Assembly (NCBI GenBank): GCA_031771865.1
Contig: JASISA010000022.1
Coordinates: 1,736,001-1,800,000 of the forward strand
Origin: Nothophaeocryptopus gaeumannii
Taxonomy: Eukaryota; Ascomycota; Dothideomycetes; Mycosphaerellales; Mycosphaerellaceae
Direction: 5' to 3'
DNA: 64,000 nucleotides
This document shows positions 10,014 to 19,491 of this stretch, piece by piece. Position 1 is the first letter of the stretch. The number at the start of each line of letters is the position of its first letter. The notes beneath the pieces are model-generated. The model was not told the origin of the DNA and ran no database searches. It was given only the letters and a program-made list of their open reading frames with translations. The position numbers and the translations under genes are program-made.

Positions 10014-12518
10014 TTAAAGTTCGAGAGGGAACTCCTTCTGGTGAGGCGCACCAGCTCCATACCCTCCAACAAAATAATCACTTTCCTGGCTTCTCCCCAC
10101 CGGCGGCTGTGGCCAATGATCCAATATTGCAGCCTTGCCAGTCAACGTAAAATTGACACTCGCCAACGGCTGCACATCAATGAGCAATGCATAATCACCC
10201 GGATACAACACAGTATTCCCATAATCATCTACCCTCGCCAAACTCCCCAGCGTCAGATTCAACACAGCGGTCTGGCTCGAGCCGCCCGTGATATTGTGCA
10301 GACGCGTATAAGCTGCGAGGCGTTTGTTGGGGTATGGTTGTGGTCCGTGAGCGCCGGTGAGGAAACCGAGGGTCACGTAGTCGCTCGTGACTCCGCCGGT
10401 GTTGGATGTGTCGACGGGGAACGTGCGGAAGGGGCAAAGGTCTAGGTAGATTTCTGAGCAGTTGTTGACTAGGGAGCTGATTTCGTATGTCGTTGATGAA
10501 GAGTTGCTATAGGTGGATGGCGAGGAAGATTGGATGCTAGCGGTGAAGTTTGTGTAGTGGAGGCCGTATCCGAATTCGAAGACTGGCTTTTCGTTGTACC
10601 AGATATATGTTCTGCCGGGGGATCCACTGGTAGCGTTTGGACGCAGGGACATGTCAGTCATTGGGACTTTGGTGATATAGTCCGCTGGATATTGTGTGAT
10701 CGGGAGACGACCAGCAGGCGCTACTTTGCCGGTGATAATATCGAACAGAGCCTTGCCCCCGTCTTGGCCGGGGTATCCGCCCCAGACGATGGCATTGACG
10801 TTCGGGTTAGTAACGAGAGGTGAGTTATCGATCTGACCACCACCCATTTGTAGGACAACAGTCGGCTTGCCAGTAAGGCCGAGTTGACCGATCACGTCGA
10901 GTTGAGCGCCGGTCCAGGCTAGAGAGACACGATCCATACCCTCGGCTTCGACGCTGTTGTCGATGCCTCCTGCATAGATGATGATGTCTGCCTTGTTAGC
11001 TGCCGTCCAGATCGGGAGCCAGTTGTCCGTCGTTGGATCGCCCTGGCCACCTGGTTACGGAACCAGGTAGACTTCGGCGCCCGTGTGATTGGCTGCCCAG
11101 TATGGCCCATGATAGAACCGTGGGATGCCGTCGTAGTTCCCCAACAGCTGATCAGTTGCGTTCGCCCAGTCGCCAATCAAAGCTATCTTTGCGCCATTGC
11201 TAATTTGAGCAGGCAGAGTTCCGTCGTTCTTGAGTAGTGTGATACCTTCGATTGCCGCTTTGTACGCCAGATCTTGAGCATATGGTGTGGAGACGTTGGC
11301 AAAGGTAAGACTCCTGTACGGAACGCTTTCGCCGTCGAAGTAGCCAAGTCGGATCAAAGAGCTGTACTGACGCAGCAGAGAGAGGTCGACATCAGTGTCG
11401 TTGATCAAGCCTTGAGAATAAGCGACAGGGAGATGGTTTTGATAGTACGTGCCACAGTTGATATCAGTGCCAGCTTTCAAGGAGAGTGCGGCAGCTTCTT
11501 CCCGAGTGGCACCGTAGCCGTGAGGGAGGAAGACGTTTTGCACGGCGTCGCAGTCAGAGGTGACCCACTGCTCCTCGTTCGTCCAGTTCCAGTGATCTCG
11601 TAGAATGGTCTGCAGCAAATAGGGATCTGCGCAGGTAGGAACGCCGTTCAAAGCATTGTAAGAGCACATGAATGCTCCAACGTTGCTGTCTCTTGCACAA
11701 GACTTGAACGATGGCATCTTGTTTCCATTAGTGACAGGCTGTATGGTGGCCGACGTGTAGCTTAACTCACGTAGTATTCCACGAGATCCTGGGAGTTGAC
11801 ATGAGCATCGAACTGATACCGATAGTTTCCGTTCCAGCTCTCGACATCGTAAGCTACAAAGTGCTTGCACGTAGCAACGACCTTGCGATACTGTGGGTCA
11901 TCGCCTTGCAGCCCTTCGATCAAGTTGTGAACGTAGCTCGCGAGGTGCACAGGGTCTTCGCCGGGCGTCTCTTGTCCTCTGCCCAAACGGCTATCCTTGA
12001 ACGGATTGATATTTGGTGTCCAAAAGTCCAACCCGGCCCTGTCATAGTTGTTGAACGCTCTCGCCTCGGTACTGATGACCGAAGCTACGTCTTTGATCAA
12101 CTGATCATCAAAAGCAGCGCCCATCAAGATCGGCTGTGGGAAAGAGGTGGCGTATCTAAAATCTCCGGAATCCGAGAAGTTCACTCCAGGGCTGTCAGCG
12201 ACCCCGTGGAGGGCTTCATTCCACCAAGTATATGCAGGGAGGCCGAGTCTAGGAACGCCAGGAGAGGTGCTTCCGGTATTGTTGATCTTCTCCTCGATGG
12301 TCAGTGCAGAGATGAGGGCTTTCGCTCTGGTGACAGGGTCTACGAAACATTCAGCGAAGCACTTCTGGGCTTTGTTGGGCGTTCATACCTGCAGACTTGT
12401 CGCATACGGTGTTGTTTTTCAAAGGGCCATTGGTGCAATCAGGAAAGCCTCGTCCCTCGAGCTGGCCGGCAGCCCGAGCCACCAAAGCAAGCGCGGATAG
12501 GGCGAAGACTCCAGCCAT
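10014..12518 (-). pseudogene. GH3 beta-xylosidase with one in-frame stop codon
   Basis: Secreted exo-enzyme family that releases xylose from xylo-oligosaccharides. Exons: 12518-12389, 12339-11771 and 11717-10014; both introns are 49-53 bases, GT-AG and in phase, giving about 800 codons, normal for fungal GH3 xylosidases. Residues 1-18 form a signal peptide starting MAGVFALSALAL. The (beta/alpha)8 domain contains GLDFWTPNINPF, the substrate-site KHFVAYD and the nucleophile region WVTSDCDAV. The second domain shows GGIDNSVEAEGMDR, and a fibronectin-III-like C-terminus ends at 10014. A TAA at 11055-11057 (codon about 454) interrupts the frame just before PGGQGDPTTDNW, while both sides remain perfectly conserved. 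A product ending there would lack the second and third domains. Either a recent loss or a base error. A transposon lies 143 bases upstream of the start codon. Confidence 0.85.
11055..11057 (-). other. Premature TAA in the GH3 frame
   Basis: The reading frame is identical before and after this codon, and GH3 homology runs straight through it (VYLVP, stop, PGGQGDP). No splice pair removes it: the only GT...AG around it would give a 13-base intron. Confidence 0.8.
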
Positions 12519-12660
12519 CTCTATATCGACCCAGAAGAAAAGCGAAGCCGGAACAAGATGAGTCGGCATGGTACCTACATGATTCATATACCTCGTGGTT
12601 CCGCACTGTGACGCCGTGATCTCGCCATCAAACCTACCGAGAGTTGCAGTGATGGTGCGT

Positions 12661-12685
12661 CCTCCGACTGTCCGAAAGTTCATTT
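12661..12685. repeat. Left terminal inverted repeat
   Basis: 25 bases, perfect reverse complement of 14437-14461. Confidence 0.9.
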
Positions 12686-12862
12686 GGGGGCTGAAATCCT
12701 ACGAGTCTTGGCATCACTACTGTCACCTATTCTTGCATATAAACTACGATTCTGAGGCTGTATTGTCTTCCTAATCGATCGATATATTGGGCATAGTGGA
12801 GACTGAGGTATATGTAGCATATCTAGCCTTAGGACCAATTTAAAGGCATTGAATCAACTTAT

Positions 12863-14359
12863 CTACTTGTCCTTATACTTATTAGTATACCCTGCCTCTT
12901 TGCACCTATCTGCCAACTTTTTATAGGCGTTCATAGAGGCATACTTCTTAACCTTGCTGTCCATCCTCGTGCCCTGCCATACCTCCTTAAGGCGCTTGTC
13001 TGCGAGCTTCTTGGTAGCTGTAGAGGCTGACCTAATGCTGTGACTGAATGACTCCATCAACTTGGTTTGTTCATCGAATAGTGTCTCAATTGGGGCCAGA
13101 TCTAGAGAGTTTGCTGGATGATTGGCAAAGTCAATGCCCTGTTCACGTATCTCAGCCTTAAGAAGTTCCCTTGCTTTTACATGGGCTCCGTCATTGTCCT
13201 CTTGGATAACAACCCTACGGCCTGGATTGGCCGCTTTGATACGTTGGTAGTAGGGGAATAAGTGCTGTCTATAGATCACAAAGGCCATGAATGCGAAGTC
13301 AAGGCCAGGCTTCTCACTCACTCGCTTTGCGTCCTGTTTAAAGGGATAGAAGCGTGCAATTGTAAACTTGATCTTGCGGGCTAGATCTGTACCATCTTCA
13401 GAGGCAGGTATTCCAGCATTACGGCGTCTTTTCTTCTCAGCAGCGACTGTCTTATTATGTTCCTCGATAGCACGGTTGGCTGCGTTGAATGCCTCGTTCT
13501 CAGGTGATCCGAATACGTGCTGTGCCCGGTGTCGTTGCTCATTGACTATCTTCTTGGCCTGGGCATTGGCATTATCCACCTGATCTTGTAGACCTTTGTA
13601 ATCTGTGCTTTCTACTTCCCATATAACGATAGGACGCTTAAAAGATAGGTCATCACTACAAGCAGCAGCCCAGGCCTCCCTTGAGAAGCGAACAGGTGCT
13701 ACTTCATTATAGGGAGTCGTTCCTTGGGGCACAGTGACCCTACAATCTGCTGAGCCTCCAAATGCCCATGTCTTTTCATCAGCGCATATGAAGATAGCCT
13801 TAATGCGATAGTAGATTGGTATCTCGATCCCACAATATGGTTCCCTTGCTTCCAAATGCTCTTCTGAAAGCTCATTCTTGTTGATTGCTTTGTTCCTTAT
13901 AATAGGTACCTGCCACTTCGGTCGGGGATCTGCCTTATTGTGGGCCTTGTCATGGAGCATATTATAGATCTGCTGACGCTTCGGAGTCTGAATATTCGGA
14001 TCGAGTTCACCAAGACGTCGTCGTTTACGAATCTCTCGAGGAACAACGACGTAGACGGATTCGCCTGGGTGCTCGGAGGCTGCGATGCGCGCAGTGAGTG
14101 ACAGGGCGCTACCCGGGCTCGCGACAGGAGGACGGCCGGTTCGGGGGCTATCTCCAAGGTGTTGAAGAAGGTCCAGTAGCTGGATAGTTGGTGAACGGCG
14201 TTGGACGCGTGTAAGAAGTTGCTGAATAGCCTGAGGCCTCCTCCCAAGCTTGGAGCCGATTTCCTCTAGCTCCATACCAACTTCGAAGAAAAACGCGACA
14301 GCGACTGCGCGGTGCTCAAGAGACATATTAGAGGTACTCATATTCCAAGAACGAAGCAA
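12863..14359 (-). CDS. Tc1/mariner (DDE_3-type) transposase
   Basis: Uninterrupted 498-residue frame. The N-terminal region (about 10-120) is helix-turn-helix-like, with LEEIGSKLGRRPQAIQQLL. The catalytic core shows an acidic triad in order: ICADEKTWAFG, VIQEDNDGAHV and NSLDLAPIETLFDE. The last has the SPDLNPIE-like signature of Tc1/mariner enzymes, with the final acidic residue in PIE. A lysine-rich helical stretch sits between the first and second catalytic blocks. Because the frame is complete and the inverted repeats are identical, the element could still be mobile; that is inference. Two further in-frame ATGs (codons 7 and 12) are possible starts. Confidence 0.85.
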   Translation of the reverse strand: MLRSWNMSTSNMSLEHRAVAVAFFFEVGMELEEIGSKLGRRPQAIQQLLTRVQRRSPTIQLLDLLQHLGDSPRTGRPPVASPGSALSLTARIAASEHPGESVYVVVPREIRKRRRLGELDPNIQTPKRQQIYNMLHDKAHNKADPRPKWQVPIIRNKAINKNELSEEHLEAREPYCGIEIPIYYRIKAIFICADEKTWAFGGSADCRVTVPQGTTPYNEVAPVRFSREAWAAACSDDLSFKRPIVIWEVESTDYKGLQDQVDNANAQAKKIVNEQRHRAQHVFGSPENEAFNAANRAIEEHNKTVAAEKKRRRNAGIPASEDGTDLARKIKFTIARFYPFKQDAKRVSEKPGLDFAFMAFVIYRQHLFPYYQRIKAANPGRRVVIQEDNDGAHVKARELLKAEIREQGIDFANHPANSLDLAPIETLFDEQTKLMESFSHSIRSASTATKKLADKRLKEVWQGTRMDSKVKKYASMNAYKKLADRCKEAGYTNKYKDK

Positions 14360-14436
14360 ATCGGTTAAAGCGTTGTTGATTTATTACGTGTCAAACTATA
14401 CAGGTGTAGGAGATGGATGGTGTAAACAATGCCAAG

Positions 14437-14461
14437 AAATGAACTTTCGGACAGTCGGAGG
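14437..14461. repeat. Right terminal inverted repeat
   Basis: 25 bases, perfect reverse complement of 12661-12685. Confidence 0.9.
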
Positions 14462-14632
14462 GTAAGTGGATCCATCGCGGGCTCCAAATGGTAAGATACG
14501 GTATTTCATGTCTATAGATCAGCATGATGATGGAGTTGATGAGGTTAGATGCTTGAGTGGAGCGGAGGAGGTTGAAGTCTGCTCCGCTGCGGTCTGTGCT
14601 TGACGGAACCCACCTTCCCATTCATCCGGACC

Positions 14633-14639
14633 TTTAGCC
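14633..14639 (-). promoter_or_regulatory. Candidate XlnR-type site (GGCTAAA)
   Basis: The heptamer GGCTAAA on the minus strand, in the interval between the GH3 xylosidase and the sugar transporter. It is the core bound by the fungal xylan regulator XlnR/Xyr1. A seven-base match alone is weak; its location next to a xylosidase is what makes it notable. Confidence 0.3.
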
Positions 14640-15069
14640 GGCACTCCTCGACGACATCACAACATCGTCTTCGGTTTCCAGTCCATCACGAAGGAGCTCG
14701 CCGTCGGATAGATCCTCGAGGTCATCAGCAAAGTGGCGATGAAGGAAGCGTCTGCACTCATTGCGCTTCCAGGTTCGTCGCAACCTACTTCTGCAGCACG
14801 GAAGACCAGAGTCATCTAGAATATGCTGCGTTCTGATGAGCGCGCCGCGAGACCTCGCTAGCTCATCAACGTGCGACGTGCATGAGTCTGGAGAACCCTT
14901 GCCCATGCTGTATTCAGCCGACCAACCCAAAGGTCCTTGGATCCTGTTCGACATGCCGACCAACCATTGCGCCCAAGAAGGATTTGGGCAACGCGAGCAG
15001 TAGTACGCCACGAGGAGGACATGTGCTCCCTGCAGCACACACTCTACCAGGAGCAGGCTGAAGCCCTCT

Positions 15070-15076
15070 TTTAGCC
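15070..15076 (-). promoter_or_regulatory. Candidate XlnR-type site (GGCTAAA)
   Basis: Second GGCTAAA heptamer in the same interval, about 190 bases upstream of the sugar-transporter ATG. Same caveat as the other site. Confidence 0.3.
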
Positions 15077-15264
15077 GAGGTGCGGTAGGTAACGATGAAG
15101 CGCCCACCTTGGTACTACGTCCAAGACTTCGCATACATATCCAGGCGAGTCCATGCATGTGAGCTCCAGTCTGGGCATCAGCTCATCGATGCGTATATGA
15201 GAAACTTGCACCTCACTCCACTGCCTCCACTGACAACAGATCCACCATATCGCGAGCATACAAA

Positions 15265-17371
15265 ATGGCACCTGTAGGGGGCGCAACACAGTTCGACCAA
15301 GTCGCGCTTCAGCGTCGACAGGCCCTGGCAGGCTCTTCTGGACCGGCGGCACTCGTGAAGAACATCAAGGTCTTTGGCATAGCATGCTTCGCGTGTCTAG
15401 GTGGACTCCTCTATGGTAAGGCCTTAGGAAAGCAGACGATGCGATACTCGCTAATGATGAAGCGAAGGCTACAATCAAGGGGTCTTCTCCGGTGTGCTCA
15501 CCATGACTTCGTTCGACGACCACATGGGAGTTTGGGTCAGCGACCAAACCAAGAAGGGCTGGCTCACTTCAATTCTTGAGCTCGGTGCCTGGATCGGGAC
15601 CTTGTACTCAGGCTTCCTCGCAGAGATCCTATCGCGCAAGTATGCAATCCTGGTCAACACGGCGATCTTCATCATTGGAGTCATTGTCCAAACTACAGCA
15701 GTCACGGGTGTCGGAGCCAGCGCTATACTGGGTGGTCGGTTCGTCACGGGAATGGGTGTAGGAAGTCTGTCCATGATCGTACCTATGGTGAGTTGAGCCC
15801 ACCTATTGCAATGAAGGGTTTTCTAGATATTATGGCTGACTGTTGACAGTACAATGCAGAAGTCGCTCCACCTGAAGTCCGAGGAGCGCTCGTTGGTCTG
15901 CAACAGCTGGCAATCACTACCGGTATCATGATCTCCTTCTGGATTGATTACGGAGTACGTAAGCGTTCCTACAGTGCCGCACGGTACAGCATGGCTGATC
16001 CTGCTTTAGACGAACTATATTGGTGGAACAGGCGAGGGTCAACACGACGCCGCATGGCTATTACCGCTCAGCCTGCAGCTCGTTCCAGCGCTATTCCTCG
16101 GAGCTGGTATGGTGAGTCTGGGTCTTAAGGACATCCTATTGATCAAGCTGAAGGTCTCAGGTCTTTATGCCATTCTCCCCACGCTGGCTCGTGCACCATG
16201 ACCGCGAAGTTGAAGCAAGAAAGACCCTGGCCAGTCTGCGTGACTTGCCTCAAGACCATGAGCTTATCGAGCTTGAGTTCCTCGAGATCAAGGCACAGTC
16301 GTTGTTTGAGAAAAGATCAATCGCCGAACGCTTTCCTGCCCTGTCTGATGGAAGTTCCTGGAACACGATCAAGCTGCAATTCCCGCGTCGGATCACTGTT
16401 CAAGAGCAAGCCAATGTTCCGAAGAGTCATCTTGGCAACCGTGACCATGTTCTTTCAACAATGGTAAGAGATCAAAGGCTGGAAGTCATTCGCTGCCAAA
16501 GACATACGCTGACCTCTGCCTTGTAGGACAGGGATCAATGCGATCCTATATTATGCACCACAGATTTTTGAGGGTATGTGACTTTCACGTGTTTGGAGCT
16601 TTCGATGCCACTTGCTGACATATTGCTCAGGTCTCGGTCTTTCGTCAAATACAACATCTCTTTCGGCCACCGGCGTCGTTGGCATCGCCATGTGGCTCGC
16701 CACCTTCCCAGCCGTGGCGTACGTTGACAAGCTGGGCCGAAAGCCAATTTTGATCTCTGGTGCGATCGGGATGGCTACCTGTCATATCATTGTTGCGGTC
16801 ATCACGGCCAAGAACCAGGACTCTTGGGCTCAGCACTCTGCCGCAAGTTGGGCCGCAGTTGCCATGATCTGGCTGTTTGTCGTCTTCTTCGGATACAGCT
16901 GGGGCCCTTGTGCGTGGATTGTCATTGCAGAGATCTGGCCTATTTCGCAGCGACCTTATGGCATTGCTCTTGGTGCGAGCTCCAATTGGATGGTGAGCGC
17001 TATGCCCTAACATTCATCTGAGACACAGAGGCTGACGTATCGAACAGAACAACTTCATTGTTGGTCAAGTCACGCCTGATATGTTGTCTTCTATGACCTA
17101 TGGCACCTACTTGTTCTTCGGTATCCTGACATTCCTCGGTGCTGGTTTCATCTGGTGGTTCTTCCCAGAGACCAAGAATCTTTCTCTCGAGGAGATGGAC
17201 ATCTTGTTTGGTTCGGCTGGCTTTGCTGCAGCAGATGCGGAGAGGATGCGGGAGATCAATCGTGAAGTGGGTCTAGAAGAGGTCGTTCGAGGTGATAGCG
17301 TCGGGCATGGTAGGACGGACATCATTGATGAGAAGAGCGGTGTTCAGCACAAGGAATCTGAGGAGCTTTGA
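15265..17371 (+). pseudogene. MFS sugar transporter with a single frameshift
   Basis: Proton-coupled hexose/pentose or oligosaccharide uptake protein of the fungal sugar-porter family. Eight exons fit: 15265-15415, 15468-15787, 15850-15954, 16010-16111, 16161-16463, 16527-16573, 16631-16992 and 17048-17371, all GT-AG. Family landmarks are in order: GGLLYGYNQGVFSG in TM1, GRFVTGMGVGS, EVAPPEVRGALVG, PFSPRWL, the QQWTGINAILYYAPQIF signature of TM7, DKLGRKPIL and FFPETKNLSLEEMD. Total coding length is 1714 bases, one more than a multiple of three. The shift is at 16382-16384, where CCC breaks LQF from the downstream VGSLFKSKPMFRR; one fewer C restores the frame. Otherwise no defect is seen. It is divergent from the beta-xylosidase. 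Confidence 0.85.
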
Positions 17372-17454
17372 GGTATTCTCGGGCGTACTGAGGCAATGAA
17401 GTGCATCGCATGTATCTCTGGAGATACGAGAACAGACGGCCCGCCGGATGGTCA

Positions 17455-17461
17455 GGCTAAA
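17455..17461 (+). promoter_or_regulatory. Candidate XlnR-type site (GGCTAAA)
   Basis: GGCTAAA about 220 bases before the cutinase relic. Weak on its own. Confidence 0.25.
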
Positions 17462-17675
17462 GTGTCGGTCTCTTACTCTTTACGGAAGTTGCATTCGTCC
17501 TAAGAGGCAAGAAGCATGTGCTAGCACAGACCATTCGACTATTCCTCCACGTGCAAGTTCTAGTGTCTTCCAAATCCTCGGGCTGTTCTTTTATCCTGAT
17601 ACACAAGCCAGATGGAGAAAGCAGAATAAATTGCGAAAAGTCATGAGAACGGGCAAATTGCCATAAACTGGAGCG

Positions 17676-18220
17676 ATGGACAGCTCGTACATACAGATTT
17701 TACGGATCGGGACAAGTTCAGGTAGGTTCCATCAGTCATACACTAGCTATAGTGACGATCGTTGCTTGAAGTGCACGAGCGAAGGCTACTCCCAAGGCGC
17801 CGCAGCAACCGCCGACGCCCTTTCCCAGCTCACGGGCGCCAACTTCAACGCCGTCAAGGGTGTCGGGCTCATTGGTGACTCAGAACATAAGTCCGGTCTG
17901 GCTTCTAATGTCGATACCAATGGAGGAACTACGACCAGGAAGGTGAATGGTCTTTCGGCTTTTGGGAGTGCGGGAATTCCGAGTAACTGAAGTAGCAAGA
18001 CGTTGGATGTTTGTAAATATGTAAGTCTCGCCCATGGGTTAAGTTAGTCTTATTTCAAGGGATATTGAATGCTGACTTTATGGCAAACAGGGTGATGGTG
18101 TTTGTGATACCACTCACGGATCCGGTATCAATGCTGCGCATTTTTCTTTATCCAAATGATGCCAGTACGCAGAATGTGGGAACGACTTTTGTTGCTGGGA
18201 AGTTGGCTGGGTCTTCTTGA
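17676..18220 (+). pseudogene. Cutinase relic
   Basis: Cutinases are secreted serine esterases that open plant cuticle. The conserved core is readable: the nucleophile motif SEGYSQGAAA near 17785, the strand GVGLIGDSEHKSG, and after an intron (about 18020-18091) the region KYGDGVCDTTHGSGINAAH with the catalytic Asp and His context. Defects: no signal peptide or normal N-terminus before the nucleophile; a TGA at about 17988-17990 where the alignment would continue into SKTLDVCKY; and a one-base shift in a T-run near 18150, after which NDASTQNVGTTFVAGKLAG reads in another frame to a stop at 18218-18220. Three separate lesions make a true pseudogene likely. Confidence 0.75.
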
Positions 18221-18299
18221 TCGATGTCTTGAGGGAAGACTTGATGTGAACGAGTATCATGATTTTGCAGAAGAACCAAGCTCCATCGTCTCGTTAGCT

Positions 18300-18812
18300 C
18301 TACAAATCACTCACGCAGATAACTTCAATCTCAAAACGCGTCTCCTTGCTCCAGAGACTGTCCACGCCGATCAATGAATCTGGCGGCGGTAATGCGTCAC
18401 CTAAAAATCCGAGGCCCGAATGTCAGCATCTATTCAAATGACCCGAAATGACTGAACACACACCCTCCGTACTCCTCCACCACTCCATGAAAGCCTCTCC
18501 CCTCGCCTTCGTATCCTCTTCGCTTAGCCCCGCCAACCCCACTACATACGACCGATGGCTCACAATATCCGCCTTCTTCGCCCCGGCCGCTGCAAGACAT
18601 TTGTCTACTTTCTCACACGCGAGACGGACCTGATCGCCTAGGGAGAGGGTTTTGTTCGCTTCATGATCGAGGGAGGTGCCGGTTTGTCCGGCGAAGGAGA
18701 CGAGTTTCTTGGTGGTGGAGATGGGGACGGTGCTGATTTGGGAGTAGGTCGGGGCGAGGGAGGGGCAGGAGGAGGGATTGAAGATGTGGTTTTGTGTTGA
18801 GGAGGAGGACAT
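18300..18812 (-). CDS. RidA/YjgF/YER057c-family protein
   Basis: Small trimeric enamine/imine deaminase-fold protein. Exons 18812-18464 and 18400-18300, with a 63-base GT-AG intron, give 149 residues. Exon 1 carries the fold core (VSFAGQTGTSLD near residue 40 and LACEKVDKCLAAAGAKKADIV), and exon 2 completes it with ALPPPDSLIGVDSLW and a C-terminal FEIEVICV strand, where the family usually has the substrate-contact region. The canonical arginine of active RidA is not obvious, so the enzymatic role is unproven. An aminoacrylate deaminase-like function is a family-based guess. Confidence 0.75.
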
Positions 18813-19491
18813 TTTGAGGCTGGATGTTGTGTTGTTATTTAAGTGTTCGGATGGGTCTTGAGGAACTTGATGTCTCTATTTTATATAGAGGGGTGTATGT
18901 AAGAGAGGAGAGGTCAAGCTGATGGCAAGAGCATTGAAGCTGTGATTTGTCATGCCTAAGGTGCCAAGAGGGCAAGATAAGTGTAGTAAGGATCGCAAGG
19001 AGTAGATCTACCGTACTTCGGGTATTGTTCAGCTCTGGTAGGGATGTCAAGTCTTTGAATGGATGCGAAGTTCGCGAGGGTGCTTGGACTGACGCGAAGG
19101 AGATCGTGCAACGGTTGAGAGCCTGAGGCATCTCAGAGGCTGAGTCATCTGCCAAGCTTCTGGCCAGCGAGGTACACTTCGACTTCACACCATCGTCCTC
19201 TTGAGAACACGAACATCAAGCCATGCATCACTCGCCATCTTTTGTTGCGGGGCCACGCAGCCTGACCGTCGTTCTTTCAGACATCGCAGGTGGGCACCAT
19301 GATGGCAATGCCAGGTATGGCGGGCAGTGCGTGCCTGCGACGCGAACGGTAAGCTGCGTTTTGCATTCCATTGTGAGATTAAAGCAACTCCTTTGTTTAC
19401 AGTCACAACTGCGTCTTCGTGATCCTCAACCTTCTACAAACCGCAGATCCTCATGCTCTGTGTTCGATTTTCTACATCATTCCGCGCAAAC
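18813..19491. other. Intergenic, divergent promoters
   Basis: About 0.68 kb between the RidA-like gene and the nuclear protein gene. No gene, repeat or RNA recognised. Confidence 0.35.

Larger units (their letters stand above)
12661..14461 (-). mobile_element. Tc1/mariner-like DNA transposon, about 1.8 kb
   Basis: Bounded by a perfect 25-base terminal inverted repeat (12661-12685 and 14437-14461, reading CCTCCGACTGTCCGAAAGTT and on from the left end) around a single transposase frame. About 175 bases of non-coding AT-rich DNA lie between the left repeat and the stop codon. I do not see a clean TA target duplication at the outer edges, so either the exact ends are off by a few bases or the flanks have changed. 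The identical repeats and unbroken transposase suggest a recent insertion. It lies between the divergent beta-xylosidase and sugar transporter. Confidence 0.85.

Noticed and set aside
14634..15158. 174-codon minus-strand frame in the xylosidase/transporter interval
   Set aside because: The acidic C-terminus is suggestive, but no domain is recognisable and it overlaps the promoter of the transporter.
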